A DNA stretch of 64,000 bases from Saccharomonospora amisosensis (GTDB lineage: Bacteria; Actinomycetota; Actinomycetes; Mycobacteriales; Pseudonocardiaceae). The stretch covers positions 4,092,001-4,156,000 of the forward strand of contig NZ_JAAOYM010000001.1 of the NCBI RefSeq assembly GCF_011761185.1. The letters run 5' to 3'. The notes under the pieces were generated by a model. That model made no database searches and had not been told where the DNA came from. It saw nothing but the letters and a program-made list of their open reading frames with translations. Of this stretch, positions 20,263 through 30,202 are shown piece after piece; positions within the stretch are counted from its first letter, which is position 1; every line of letters starts with the position of its first letter. Both the position numbers and the translations under genes were made by a program.

Positions 20263-21354
20263 TCACGCCGTGGCAGCGATCCTCGCACTGCCGAGTACCA
20301 GGTCGCCAGCCTCGCCTTCGTCCCGATACAGCACCGCGACCTGGCCGGGAGCGACCCCGCTCAACGGTTCACGCAGCCGCAGCGTCACCTCGCCCTCGGC
20401 GGCCTCCGCGACGGCACGCGCCGTGCCACCGTGGGCACGCACCTGCACCACACACTCGGTCGGCCCGTCGAGCGGACGTCCGCTCGGCCAGATCGGCCGC
20501 TCTCCGTCGATGCGGGTCACCTCCAGCCGGTTCACCGAACCGACCTTCACCGTGCCCGACACCGGCTCCAGTGACAGCACGTACCTCGGCCTGCCGTCGG
20601 GTGCGGGCTTGTCGATGCCGAGCCCCTTGCGCTGGCCCACGGTGAACCCGTGCACCCCGGTGTGCCTGCCAAGCACCGCCCCGGTCTCGGCGTCTACCAG
20701 GTCGCCAGGGCTCTCGCCGAGTCTGGACTCAAGGAACTTCCTGGTGTCGCCGTCGGGAATGAAGCAGATGTCGTGACTGTCGGGTTTCTCGGCGACGGCG
20801 AGCCCACGCTCGGCGGCCTCGGCACGAACATCGGGCTTGCGGGACCCGCCGAGCGGGAACATGGCGTGCCGCAACTGCTCCGGCCGCAGCGAGGCCAGCA
20901 CGTACGACTGGTCCTTGCTCTCGTCCGCGCTACGCCGAAGCTGCGGCTGCCCGGCCACGATCTCCAGCCGCGCGTAGTGTCCCGTGCACACGGCGTCGAA
21001 GCCCAGCGCCATCGCCTTGTCGAGCAGCGCCTCGAACTTGATTTTCTCGTTGCAGGTCACGCATGGGTTCGGGGTGCGGCCCGCCGCGTACTCCCCCACG
21101 AAGGTCTCCACGACCTCCTCGGTGAAGCGCTCCGCGAAGTCCCATACGTAGAACGGGATGCCCAGGATGTCGGCGGCCCGCCTCGCGTCGTGGGCGTCTT
21201 CGATCGTGCAGCAGCCGCGCGCTCCGGTGCGCAGCGTGCCGGGTTTCGCCGAGAGTGCCAGGTGCACGCCCACGACATCGTGCCCGGCCTCCACGGCGCG
21301 GGCGGCGGCGACGGCCGAGTCGACCCCGCCGCTCATCGCGGCCAGTACCCGCAT
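20263..21354 (-). CDS. mnmA: tRNA-specific 2-thiouridylase
   Basis: A 363-aa enzyme that adds sulfur to the wobble U34 of tRNA(Lys/Glu/Gln). The N-terminal PP-loop [10 protein letters not shown] adenylates the uridine. The two catalytic cysteines are in [16 protein letters not shown] near residue 105 and [11 protein letters not shown] near residue 200. The C-terminal half is the usual beta-barrel pair with GQRKGLGI. It follows the cysteine desulfurase by three bases, so the sulfur donor and acceptor enzymes are cotranscribed. Length and motifs are normal. Confidence 0.95.
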   Translation of the reverse strand: MRVLAAMSGGVDSAVAAARAVEAGHDVVGVHLALSAKPGTLRTGARGCCTIEDAHDARRAADILGIPFYVWDFAERFTEEVVETFVGEYAAGRTPNPCVTCNEKIKFEALLDKAMALGFDAVCTGHYARLEIVAGQPQLRRSADESKDQSYVLASLRPEQLRHAMFPLGGSRKPDVRAEAAERGLAVAEKPDSHDICFIPDGDTRKFLESRLGESPGDLVDAETGAVLGRHTGVHGFTVGQRKGLGIDKPAPDGRPRYVLSLEPVSGTVKVGSVNRLEVTRIDGERPIWPSGRPLDGPTECVVQVRAHGGTARAVAEAAEGEVTLRLREPLSGVAPGQVAVLYRDEGEAGDLVLGSARIAATA

Positions 21355-21357
21355 CGC

Positions 21358-22566
21358 CTACCCCTCCTGCTCGGGCTTGTGCTTGCGCATGCCTGCGAGC
21401 CCGGCCTGCCGGGCCCTTGCGACGACCGCGCCGATCTCCCTGCCCACCGCTTCGATGTCGGCGCTGGTGGAGGTGTGACCCAGGGAGAACCGCAGTGAGC
21501 CGCGCGCCGACGCGGCGTCCGCGCCCATCGCCAACAACACATGGCTCGGCTCGGCGACTCCCGCCGTGCACGCCGACCCGGTGGAACACTCGATGCCTTT
21601 GGCGTCCAGCAACATCAGCAGGCTGTCACCCGCGCATCCGGGGAAGGTGAAGTGCGCGATGCCTGGCAACCTGCTGTCGGCGGCGTCGGCGGGCGGGCCG
21701 TTGAGCACGGCGTCGGGAACCTCGCGCAACACGGCGTCGATCAGGTCATCACGTAGCTTGGTCAGCTCGCAGAAGTGCTCGGCCTGCTTTTCGACGCCCG
21801 TGCGAACCGCGGTGGCGAACGCGTGGATCGCGGGCACGTCGAGCGTGCCGGACCGTACCTCTCGCTCCTGACCGCCGCCGTGCAACAGCGGCACGCACGG
21901 AGTCTCCCGCGCCAGCAACAGCGCTCCGACCCCGTACGGTCCACCGATCTTGTGCCCGGTGAGCGTCAGCGCGCTCACGCCACTGGCGGCGAACCCGACC
22001 TCCACCGCGCCGACCGCCTGTACCGCATCGGTGTGCATCGGAATGCCGTGTTCGGCGCAGATCGCGGCGAGTTCGGCCACCGGATTCACGGTGCCGACCT
22101 CGTTGTTCGCCCACATCACCGTGACCAGTGCGACCTGGTCGGGCGCGCTCTCGATCGCGGCGCGCAACGTGTCGGGCCGCACACTTCCGTGCTCGTCGAC
22201 TTCCAGCCACGTGACCTCGGCGTCCGCGTGGTCACCGAGCCACCGCACGGCGTCGAGCACCGCGTGATGTTCCACGGAACTGGCGAGCACGCGCCTGCGA
22301 GCCGGATCGGCCTGCTTTCGTGCCCAGTAGATGCCCTTGACCGCGAGGTTGTCGCTCTCGGTGCCACCCCCGGTGAAGATCACCTCGGAGGGCCGGGCAC
22401 CCAGCGCGTCGGCGAGGGCTTCGCGCGCCTCCTCCACGACCCTGCGTGCCCTTCGCCCTGATGAGTGCAGCGACGACGCGTTGCCCAGCGTGGACAGCGC
22501 GTCGGTCATCGCCGCGAGGGACTCCGGCGACATCGGGGTGGTCGCCGCGTGGTCGAGGTAGGTCAT
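21358..22566 (-). CDS. Cysteine desulfurase (NifS/IscS type)
   Basis: A 402-aa PLP enzyme that removes sulfur from cysteine as a persulfide. It starts [15 protein letters not shown] at ATG 22566; a longer in-frame start adds 15 residues unlike the family. The PLP lysine is in [14 protein letters not shown] near residue 200 and the catalytic cysteine loop is [19 protein letters not shown] near residue 330. Its position three bases upstream of mnmA suggests its main task is sulfur supply for tRNA thiolation. No iscU-like gene is adjacent, so a general Fe-S role is less likely. Confidence 0.93.
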   Translation of the reverse strand: MTYLDHAATTPMSPESLAAMTDALSTLGNASSLHSSGRRARRVVEEAREALADALGARPSEVIFTGGGTESDNLAVKGIYWARKQADPARRRVLASSVEHHAVLDAVRWLGDHADAEVTWLEVDEHGSVRPDTLRAAIESAPDQVALVTVMWANNEVGTVNPVAELAAICAEHGIPMHTDAVQAVGAVEVGFAASGVSALTLTGHKIGGPYGVGALLLARETPCVPLLHGGGQEREVRSGTLDVPAIHAFATAVRTGVEKQAEHFCELTKLRDDLIDAVLREVPDAVLNGPPADAADSRLPGIAHFTFPGCAGDSLLMLLDAKGIECSTGSACTAGVAEPSHVLLAMGADAASARGSLRFSLGHTSTSADIEAVGREIGAVVARARQAGLAGMRKHKPEQEG

Positions 22567-22743
22567 CGTCTTTCCAGGGTAGTCGTGCCGCGAGGGCCGG
22601 TAATGCGGCACCGCCCACCCGGCCGGGATACCGGGCGGTAGGACTCCCGGCTCACCGCCCGCTCACCTGCCGTCGTCGGCGCCGTGTCGCGGGCGCCCTA
22701 CCGTCCGATGGGTGCGCGGCCGGCGCGCCGGGTCGCTGCGCCG

Positions 22744-24094
22744 TTACGGGATGCCCGCGAGGGAGGTGTCCAGCGTGTCCTGCGGTAGTTCGTTGTCCAC
22801 CATCTGCCCGCCGAGGTAGGCGGCGTAGGCGGGCAGGTCCAGGTGTGCGTGCCCGCAAAGGGCCGTAAGGATCACCTTCTCCTCCCCGGTCTCCTTGCAC
22901 CTGAGGGCTTCACGCATGCAGGCGGCGAGCGCGTGTGTCGGTTCGGGAGCCGGGATGATCCCCTCGGTGCGGGCGAAGCGCACGCCTGCCGCGAAGCACT
23001 CCTGCTGCGGCACGGCCAGCGCGTCGATGAGGCCGAGTTCGTAGATGTGCGACAGCAGCGGCGACATGCCGTGGTAGCGCAGCCCGCCCGCGTGGATCGG
23101 GTCCGGGATGAACCCGTGGCCCAGTGTGTGCATCTTCAGCAGCGGGGTGAGGCCCGCGGTGTCGCCGAAGTCGTAGGCGTAGCGGCCTCTGGTGAGCGAA
23201 GGGCAAGCGGCCGGCTCGACCGCGCGGATGTCCAGGTCCATCCTGCCTGCCAGCTTCTCCCGCAGGAACGGGAACGCCAGCCCGCCGAAGTTGGAGCCGC
23301 CACCGGTGCAGCCGACGATGACGTCCGGTGTGTCCTCGGCGAGCTGGAACTGCTTGATGGCCTCCTCGCCGATCACCGTCTGGTGCAGCAGGACGTGGTT
23401 GAGCACGCTGCCGAGCGCGTAGCGGGCGCCGGGGTCGCTCGCCGCCTTCTCGACGGCCTCGCTGATGGCGATGCCGAGGCTGCCGGTGGAGTCGGGGTTC
23501 TCGGCAAGGATCTTGCGGCCGGCTTCGGTCAACTCGGAAGGGCTCGGGTGCAGCGTCGCACCGAAGGTCTCCATCATGATCTTGCGGTACGGCTTCTGGT
23601 CGTAGGAGGCGCGCACCTGCCACACCTCGCAGTCCAGCCCGTAGGTCGCGCAGGCGAACGCCAGCGCGCTGCCCCACTGGCCCGCACCGGTTTCGGTGGT
23701 CAGCCGCGTGACACCCTCCGCGGAGTTGTAGAACGCCTGCGGCACCGCCGTGTTCGGCTTGTGGGAGCCGACCGGGCTCACGCCCTCGTACTTGTAGTAG
23801 ATGCGGGCGGGGGTGTCGAGCAGCTTCTCCAACCTGCGGGCGCGAAACAGTGGGGAAGGCCGCCACAGCCGGTAGACGTCGATGACCTCGCCGGGGATGT
23901 CGACATACCGCTCGGTAGTCACCTCCTGCTCGATGAGCGCCTGCGGGAAGAGGCGCGAGGTCGGCGGGCCCTACCGGTTCCCTCGTCGCGGGGTGCAGCG
24001 GTGGGGGTGGCGGCTGCGGCAGGTCGGGGACGACGTTGTACCACTGGGTGGGCATGTCTTCCTCGTCGAGCAGGTACTTCGTACGGCCGGCCAT
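22744..24094 (-). pseudogene. TrpB2-type tryptophan synthase beta homolog, frameshifted near the N-terminus
   Basis: TrpB2 enzymes are PLP-dependent and condense indole and serine, or act in related salvage. The natural start is ATG 24094 with a GGAGG site ([20 protein letters not shown], then [15 protein letters not shown] and [11 protein letters not shown]). At about 23952-23954 the frame breaks: homologs read DLAP-L/I-FP..LI.QE, and here two bases of the Pro codon are missing. The remaining 392 codons continue in another frame from [16 protein letters not shown] and hold the PLP lysine in [25 protein letters not shown] and [12 protein letters not shown]. Restoring two bases gives 450 aa, the normal TrpB2 length. 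It could be a true pseudogene or a sequence error; a shorter product from GTG 23922 would lack about 58 N-terminal residues. Confidence 0.75.
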
Positions 24095-24239
24095 CGCGCC
24101 TCCAGTTAGTTCCGCCGAGGTGAGCAACACGACTTCGCTCCCGGGTGACCGTAGTAAAACGCCCATGCGTCGCACCAGAGCGAAGGGGGATGCGCATGTG
24201 GGTTAAGGCCCGCGGTGACGCTCGGGCGACAATGGGAAG

Positions 24240-25259
24240 GTGAGCAGGACGATCGACTGGGACGGCGACGCTGTGGTGATCGTGGACCAGTGCGCGCTGC
24301 CGACCACGTACCGGACGCTGCGGCTGGCCACGATCGACGAACTCGTCGACGCCATCAAGCGCCTCGCGGTGCGAGGGGCGCCCGCCCTTGGCGCGGCGGG
24401 CGCGCTGGGCGTGGCCATGTCCGCCCGGCTGCACCTGGGCACCGCCGATACCACCGAGGTCACCGGCACCACTCGCGCCACCGACGCTGTCGGCGCCGAC
24501 GCCGAGCGGCTGGCGAACGCGAGGCCCACCGCGGTGAACCTGCGCTGGGGTGTCGAGCGCGCACTCGCCGCCCTGCCACGTGGGGCCGAAGCCGTTACCG
24601 CAGCGGCGCTGGCCATGCTGACCGAGGACGAGCGGATCAACAAGCAGGCGTCCCGCAACGCCGCTGACCTTGTGCTGCGGCACTGCTCACGGCGCCCGCT
24701 GCGGCTGCTCACCCACTGCAACACCGGCAGGCTGGCCGCCGTGGACTGGGGAACCGCGCTTGGCGTGGTACGGCAGTTACACGCGGCGGGGCAGGTGGAG
24801 TACGTGCTCGCCGACGAGACCCGGCCGCTGCTACAGGGTTCCAGGTTGACCGCGTGGGAGCTGGAGCAGGAGGCGGTGCCCTACCGGCTGCTGCCGGACT
24901 CGGCCGCGGCAGCCGCCATGTCGATGGGCATGGTGGACTGCGTCGTGGTCGGCGCCGACCGGGTCGCCGCCAACGGCGACGTCGCCAACAAGATCGGCAC
25001 CTACGCGCTGGCCGTCGCGGCGGCAAGGCACCACATCCCGTTCTTCGTGGTGGCACCACAGTCCACAGTAGACCTGTCGTTGCCGGACGGCTCGCATATC
25101 GTGCTCGAGCAGCGACCGGCCGAGGAAGTCACCCACGTCGACGGCAGGCGGGTGGCGCCCGAAGGCGCGCGGGTGTTCAACCCCGCTTTCGATGTCACTC
25201 CTGCCGAGTTGGTGACCGCCGTCGTCACCGAGCGCGGCGTGCTCCAAGTGACGAGCTGA
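24240..25259 (+). CDS. mtnA: Methylthioribose-1-phosphate isomerase (MtnA-like)
   Basis: A 339-aa enzyme of the aldose-ketose isomerase family related to eIF2B subunits. In the methionine salvage pathway it converts 5-methylthioribose 1-phosphate to the ribulose form. It shows AIKRLAVRGAPALGAAGALGVA near residue 40, THCNTGRLAAVDWGTALGVV near residue 158 with the catalytic Cys, ADETRPLLQGSRLTAWEL and VVVGADRVAANGDVANKIGTYALA with the catalytic Asp. It starts at GTG 24240 and is divergent from the trpB2 gene. No other mtn genes are near, so a role on a related sugar phosphate remains possible. Confidence 0.9.
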   Translation: MSRTIDWDGDAVVIVDQCALPTTYRTLRLATIDELVDAIKRLAVRGAPALGAAGALGVAMSARLHLGTADTTEVTGTTRATDAVGADAERLANARPTAVNLRWGVERALAALPRGAEAVTAAALAMLTEDERINKQASRNAADLVLRHCSRRPLRLLTHCNTGRLAAVDWGTALGVVRQLHAAGQVEYVLADETRPLLQGSRLTAWELEQEAVPYRLLPDSAAAAAMSMGMVDCVVVGADRVAANGDVANKIGTYALAVAAARHHIPFFVVAPQSTVDLSLPDGSHIVLEQRPAEEVTHVDGRRVAPEGARVFNPAFDVTPAELVTAVVTERGVLQVTS

Positions 25260-25269
25260 ACCGGGCGCT

Positions 25270-26973
25270 TCACGCCTCCAACGGCAGCCAGGCCAGCTCG
25301 GCAAGGGTTTCCTCGTCGTGCACACCGATCCCGAAGGCCGACACCACCCACACCTCGTCACCGACCACGAGCGCGCGCTGGATGGGCAGGCCATGACCGA
25401 TCGCGCCGAGATCGATGAACCGGTGCCCCTCCAGCCGCAGCACCAACGCGTCGGTGTAGGTGGGCAACACCAGCAGGCCGGTGGGTTCCCAGTAGAGGAA
25501 CGCATGGGGCTGCGACTCGACGTGGGCCCTGCCTCCCACTAGTTCCTGCTCGGCGACCTTGCGCGGGCGCGCCGCGTTGGTGACATCGAACAGCGAAACC
25601 TGCAGCCCCGTCGACCTACCCAGCTCGTCGGCCTCCTGCCCGACACCGAGCAGCTTGCCGTCCGACGCGCGGTGCAGATAGGCGGAGTACCCGGTGATCT
25701 TCAGCTCCCCCACCACCTTCGGATCGGTGGGGTCGGTCAGGTCGAGCGTGTAAAGCGGGTCGGTTCGCCGAAACGTCACGACGTAGCCGGTCGTGCCGAA
25801 GAAGCGCACCGCGTAGATCTGCTCGTTCCTTCCCAGGCCGGCGAGCGAACCGACCTTGGTCAGCGTCGATCCACTCGTGTCGAGCACGGTCACGACGTTG
25901 TCCGACCGCCGCGTGGTGGCCACGCGCAGGTGACCGTCGTGTTCGGACATCGCATACTGGTTGAGCAGGGTGCCCTCCACCGTGCCGGAGGCGACGTGTT
26001 CGGCCGGGCCCGCGCCGGTGAGGTCGAACCGATGGATCTCGGTGCGGTAGCCGGTTTCGTTGGCGAGATAGAGATCGCGTGCCGTGCCGTAGACGGTGCC
26101 GCCGTCGGCCGCGACCGTCACGGGGTCACCGGTACCAAGCGGTGCGGTGAGGTCGAAGGTCAGCACGGTCAGGAAAGACGTCGCGGTGTAGGTGTCAGGA
26201 TGGCTCACGCGGTCGCAATCGACGAGCCTGCCGCTGCGCCTGCCCTCCGGTGTGGTCAGCCGGTAGGAAGGCAACCAGTCGTCGACGGTGGTGGCGTCGA
26301 ATGCCGGTTCCCCGGGCGGAGCGGGAAGTCTGGGCGCCGAGTTGACCACAACGCGTGCGCGGCCGCCTGCCATCCTGGCGTCGACGTAGCCAGCCTCGAT
26401 CCGGAGCGTGCCGAGGACACGTGCCTGCCCCGCCAGTTCGACGAGCGTGATACTCGTGCCCTGGCCCACCACGAGGGCGCGGTCGCCGAAGAGCAGCAAC
26501 TCCTCGCCCGCACCACCCGGTAGCCACACTCGGGACGTGATGCGACGGGTCGCCACGTCGATTACACGCAGCGACCCGTCTGCGACCGTGACCACCCTGC
26601 GACCGTCGGTCTGCACCAGGTCGGGCTCGGCCACACCCTGCTCGTGGTTGTTCGTTGTGGAGTGCCTCGGCGCGGGCTCGGCGCTTCCCGCGCTGTCGGT
26701 GCTACCTCCCCGCTCGGCACCAACAGGGGCCCGCGGGACAGCGGCCTTACCGTCGGCCGGCACCGGGCCCACCTCCGGTTTCGGTATGGCGTCCCGCGTT
26801 GGCACGGTCGCGTAGGCCTCCCGCAGCTCTCGCAACACCTGCTCGCAGGAGTCGAACGCCACGAGCCGAGCCTGTGCCTGCCGGTCCCATAACGGCGGGG
26901 TTGGCTCGGGTGAGCCACAGGCTCCCGCTCCAAGCGAAACGACGGCGAGCCACAAGGCCAAGTGCATTCTCAT
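25270..26973 (-). CDS. Secreted lipoprotein with C-terminal beta-propeller domain
   Basis: A 567-aa protein starting MRMHLALWLAVVSLGAGACG, a lipoprotein signal with lipobox GAGAC at about residues 15-19. After a Pro/Ser-rich linker, GVAEPDLVQTDGRRVVTVADG begins a propeller of the family known as secreted proteins with a C-terminal beta-propeller (WD40-like), with later blades such as VEGTLLNQYAMSEHDGHLRVA and IYAVRFFGTTGYVVTFRRTD. It is expected to be anchored outside the cytoplasmic membrane and may mediate protein or ligand binding; the family has no firm function. There is no clear ribosome site upstream of the chosen ATG 26973. It is convergent with mtnA, 10 bp apart. Confidence 0.8.
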   Translation of the reverse strand: MRMHLALWLAVVSLGAGACGSPEPTPPLWDRQAQARLVAFDSCEQVLRELREAYATVPTRDAIPKPEVGPVPADGKAAVPRAPVGAERGGSTDSAGSAEPAPRHSTTNNHEQGVAEPDLVQTDGRRVVTVADGSLRVIDVATRRITSRVWLPGGAGEELLLFGDRALVVGQGTSITLVELAGQARVLGTLRIEAGYVDARMAGGRARVVVNSAPRLPAPPGEPAFDATTVDDWLPSYRLTTPEGRRSGRLVDCDRVSHPDTYTATSFLTVLTFDLTAPLGTGDPVTVAADGGTVYGTARDLYLANETGYRTEIHRFDLTGAGPAEHVASGTVEGTLLNQYAMSEHDGHLRVATTRRSDNVVTVLDTSGSTLTKVGSLAGLGRNEQIYAVRFFGTTGYVVTFRRTDPLYTLDLTDPTDPKVVGELKITGYSAYLHRASDGKLLGVGQEADELGRSTGLQVSLFDVTNAARPRKVAEQELVGGRAHVESQPHAFLYWEPTGLLVLPTYTDALVLRLEGHRFIDLGAIGHGLPIQRALVVGDEVWVVSAFGIGVHDEETLAELAWLPLEA

Positions 26974-27034
26974 GCGCAACGGACGGAGGTGACCATGCCT
27001 TCGGTTGCACGAACGTGGCGCACGGCCGCGGCGG

Positions 27035-27853
27035 TTACCCGCCGAGCACCTCGCGAAGCCGGGCGGCGAAAGCGGCCGGGTCCTCCACGAAACCGATGTG
27101 GCCACCGGGGAACCTGGTGGGTTCCACACCGAGGAGCTCGGCCAGTGCGACAGAGGTGCGCTCGCAGAGCTGTCCGCCGGATTCCTCGCCGATGCCCACC
27201 ACGATGCGGGTGGTGGCCGACCGCAAGGCGGCCGGATCGGGCCGCCAGCTGGTCGTCAGACGCAGCATGTGCGCGTGCTGGTAGTGCTCGTCGGCGACCT
27301 GCTGTGGGGTGCGTTCTCCCCCGACCAGCTGCTGGAAGGCCTCCTCGGGCATACGGATACAGGCCAGTTCGAGAAACTTGCGCCAGGCTCCCTCGACATC
27401 GCCGCGCAGGTGGGTGGCCACGATCTCCTCGGTTGCCGCATGCAACCGATCGCGGTCGTCGAGCAGGCCGTTCAGCGGTGGCTCGTGGGCGATCACGGTG
27501 TGCACGAGGTCGGGACGTGCCTGCGCGAGTGCCAGCGCGCTTACCGCACCGCCGCTGGAACCGAGGACCATGGCGGGTTCACCACCGATGTGCAGCAACA
27601 GCCTGGCCAGGTCCTCGGCACGCGACCGCGGTGTCGAATCGGCGTGGGGGTCGTCCAGCACGCTTCGGTTGATACCTCTCGGATCGGTGGTGATCACGGT
27701 GTGGTCGGCGGCGAGCAGGTCGGCCAGCGGCGCGAACGACGTCGCGTCCATCGGCGCGCCGACCAGCAACGCGACCGGCCCGTCGCCGCGCACCTCGTAG
27801 TACAGCCGCGCATCGGCTACCCGCAGGGTGGCGATCGTACTGGGGTTACTCAT
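27035..27853 (-). CDS. Alpha/beta hydrolase
   Basis: A 272-aa hydrolase of the alpha/beta fold. Visible motifs are the oxyanion region GPVALLVGAPMDATSF, DPRGINRS, the nucleophile elbow LGSSGGAVSALALA near residue 96 and the late His in FPGGHIGFVEDPAAFAARL. It starts at ATG 27853 (MSNPSTIATLRV) with a GGAGG site. The substrate is unknown. It is divergent from the ECF sigma factor gene with 73 bp between starts, so shared control is plausible. Confidence 0.87.
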   Translation of the reverse strand: MSNPSTIATLRVADARLYYEVRGDGPVALLVGAPMDATSFAPLADLLAADHTVITTDPRGINRSVLDDPHADSTPRSRAEDLARLLLHIGGEPAMVLGSSGGAVSALALAQARPDLVHTVIAHEPPLNGLLDDRDRLHAATEEIVATHLRGDVEGAWRKFLELACIRMPEEAFQQLVGGERTPQQVADEHYQHAHMLRLTTSWRPDPAALRSATTRIVVGIGEESGGQLCERTSVALAELLGVEPTRFPGGHIGFVEDPAAFAARLREVLGG

Positions 27854-27926
27854 TGAACTCCTCCGCTTCGACATTCGATGTTCGGTCGCGGAAGAGACCG
27901 CCTCGGGTGCGGCATACTCATCGCTC

Positions 27927-28973
27927 GTGCGGACAAATCTTTCGCCGGCCGCACAGGCGGCGGTCCCTGAGGGCGAGGAGCTCGCCCGCGCGCAGGCGGG
28001 GGACGGTGACGCGTTCAGCAGGCTGGTGGCCCCGTTGCGAGGGGAACTGCACGCCCATTGCTACCGCATGCTCGGCTCCGCACACGACGCCGACGACGCG
28101 TTGCAGGAAGCGCTGGTGCGAGCCTGGCGTGGGCTCGCGGGTTACACCGGTCGCGGCTCACTGCGCTCCTGGCTGTACACGGTGGCGACCCGGTGTTGCC
28201 TGGACTCGGTCCAGCGCAAGAGCAGGCGTGCACTGCCGGTGGACCTGGGTCCCGCGAGCGAACGCGCGGTCGTCGGCGACGCGGCACGGACCGACCTCGC
28301 CTGGCTGGGACCCTATCCCGACCACGACACCCGCCCCGGGTTTCGCGAGCCCGGCGCGCGATACGAGCAGCGTGAGGCCGTCGAGCTGGCCTTCGTCGCG
28401 GCCCTGCAGCATCTGCCGGGAAACCAGCGCGCGGCGCTGTTGCTTTTCGACGTGCTCGGGTTCTCCGCGGTGGAGATCGCCCGAGCGATGCGGACCTCGA
28501 CCGCGTCGGTGAACAGCGCGCTACAGCGGGCTCGGCGGATCGTGGCCGACAAGGTCGCTCCTCGCACGCAGCAACGCACCCTGCGCGAAGTGGGCGATGC
28601 CCGCGTGCGGGAAATCACGACCAGGTTCTCCGCGGCACTGGAACGCGGGGATGCCGACGCTCTGGTGGCTTTGCTAACCGAAGATGTCACCTGGTCCATG
28701 CCACCGCTGCCGCACTGGTATCAGGGCCTTGCCGCGGTGACCGACTTCGCTGTTCGAATCCCGCTGACCGGATGCGGGGCGTGGCGGCACCGGCCGACCC
28801 GCGCGAACGGCCAGCCTGCCGTCGCCTGCTTCTTGTGGGACGACGAGGTCGGTGCATACCTCGCCTGGTCGATCAATGTGCTCACGCTGCGCGGCGACCG
28901 GATCACCGAGATCACGTCGTTCGTGGGCGGCGAACACTTCGAACTGTTCGGGTTGCCTGCCTCGCTGCCCTGA
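27927..28973 (+). CDS. ECF sigma factor with C-terminal SnoaL-like domain
   Basis: A 348-aa RNA polymerase sigma factor of the SigG/SigJ-like extended ECF type. Region 2 is FSRLVAPLRGELHAHCYRML and DADDALQEALVRAWRGL (residues about 30-80); region 4 is LPGNQRAALLLFDVLGFSAVEIARAMRTS with the helix-turn-helix. The last 120 residues (FSAALERGDADALVALLTED, then VTWSMPPLPHWYQGLAAV) form a SnoaL-like fold that in related ECFs tunes activity without a separate anti-sigma factor. I start at GTG 27927 (VRTNLSPAAQ); the frame is open to 27828 but that would overlap the divergent hydrolase. No anti-sigma gene is adjacent. Confidence 0.88.
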   Translation: MRTNLSPAAQAAVPEGEELARAQAGDGDAFSRLVAPLRGELHAHCYRMLGSAHDADDALQEALVRAWRGLAGYTGRGSLRSWLYTVATRCCLDSVQRKSRRALPVDLGPASERAVVGDAARTDLAWLGPYPDHDTRPGFREPGARYEQREAVELAFVAALQHLPGNQRAALLLFDVLGFSAVEIARAMRTSTASVNSALQRARRIVADKVAPRTQQRTLREVGDARVREITTRFSAALERGDADALVALLTEDVTWSMPPLPHWYQGLAAVTDFAVRIPLTGCGAWRHRPTRANGQPAVACFLWDDEVGAYLAWSINVLTLRGDRITEITSFVGGEHFELFGLPASLP

Positions 28974-28995
28974 CCACGGGAAGCGCCGACTCGGC

Positions 28996-30150
28996 TCAGC
29001 CGTCTTCCCCGAACCCCAGTTCCGCGCGGATCGCGGCACTGTGCTGCCCGACCTCGGGGACCGGATCGAGGCGCGGGGCCCTGCCAGCCACGTCGATCGG
29101 GGGTAGCAGCGCACGCAGCGGTCCGACCGGGGAGTCGACCGTCGCCCATCGTTGCCGTGCGGCCAGTTGCGGGTGCTCGGCGAACTCCGCCATCGTGCGC
29201 ATCCTCGCGTTGGCGATACCCGCCTCGTCGAGGCGCCGTGCCACGTCTTCGGCATCCGAGTGCCGTAGCGCGCGCTCGATCAGTTCGGTCAGTTCCGCGT
29301 CGTGCTCCACGCGCAGCGAATTGCGGGCGAACCGGGGGTCGTCGGCGACCGCGGGATCGGCCAGCACGTGTTCACACAACGCCTTCCACTCCCGCTCGTT
29401 CTGCACGCCGATGAACACGACGGAGCCGTCCCCCACGGTGTAGGGACCGTACGGCGAGATGGCGGCGTGCCTCGCGCCGTTGCGCGGCGGCGGGCTGCCC
29501 CCGTATGCGGCGTAGTAGTAGGGGAAGCCGACCCACTCCCCCAGCGCGTCCAGCATCGCGACGTCGAAGCTGGTGCCCTCCCCCGTGCGCTCGCGCTCGT
29601 ACAGCGCCGAAAGCACACCGCTGAAGGCGTACATCCCGGCGGCGATGTCCGCGACCGGGATGCCCGCCTTCGCGGGCTCCTCCCGCGTGCCGGTGAGCGA
29701 CACCACCCCGGCCTCACACTGCACGAGCAGGTCGTAGGCCTTCTTCGTGCGGTACGGCCCGGTGGCACCGTAGCCGGAGATGTTGCACACGATCAGCCTC
29801 GGAAAGCGCCGCCGCAGCGTGTCCGGCGACAACCCCAACCTGTCGGCGGCACCGGGCGCCAGGTTCTGCACGAACACGTCGGCCCTTGCCAGCAACGCCT
29901 CCAGCACGTCGCGGTCGCCGGGGTCCTTGACGTCCAGGGTGATGCTTTCCTTGTTGCGGTTGAGCCACACGAAGTGGCTCGACATCCCGCGCACCGTCTC
30001 GTCGTAGGCGCGTGCGAAGTCGCCGGTTCCCGGTCTCTCGACCTTGATGACCCTGGCTCCTAGATCGCCGAGTTGTCGGGTGGCCAGCGGCGCCGCCACG
30101 GCCTGCTCGAGCGCGACGACCGTGATCCCGGCCAGCGGCAGCGTGCTCAT
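28996..30150 (-). CDS. Family III (CaiB/BaiF) CoA-transferase
   Basis: A 384-aa enzyme that moves CoA between carboxylic acids through an aspartyl-CoA intermediate. It has the family start LAGITVVALEQAVAAPLATRQLGDLGARVIKVE, GDFARAYDETVRG, FVWLNRNKESITLDVK, and the catalytic Asp in GEGTSFDVAMLDALGEW. It starts at ATG 30150; the long upstream extension of the frame is not family-like. Family III includes succinyl-CoA:glutarate CoA-transferase, which would suit the glutaryl-CoA-dehydrogenase-like gene at 35224, but the substrate is inferred. It is divergent from the GntR gene by 52 bp. Confidence 0.88.
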   Translation of the reverse strand: MSTLPLAGITVVALEQAVAAPLATRQLGDLGARVIKVERPGTGDFARAYDETVRGMSSHFVWLNRNKESITLDVKDPGDRDVLEALLARADVFVQNLAPGAADRLGLSPDTLRRRFPRLIVCNISGYGATGPYRTKKAYDLLVQCEAGVVSLTGTREEPAKAGIPVADIAAGMYAFSGVLSALYERERTGEGTSFDVAMLDALGEWVGFPYYYAAYGGSPPPRNGARHAAISPYGPYTVGDGSVVFIGVQNEREWKALCEHVLADPAVADDPRFARNSLRVEHDAELTELIERALRHSDAEDVARRLDEAGIANARMRTMAEFAEHPQLAARQRWATVDSPVGPLRALLPPIDVAGRAPRLDPVPEVGQHSAAIRAELGFGEDG

Positions 30151-30202
30151 GCGGCAAGACTGTATCGGCTGTACCAGTGCGCCGACGTGCGAAGATGACC
30201 CG

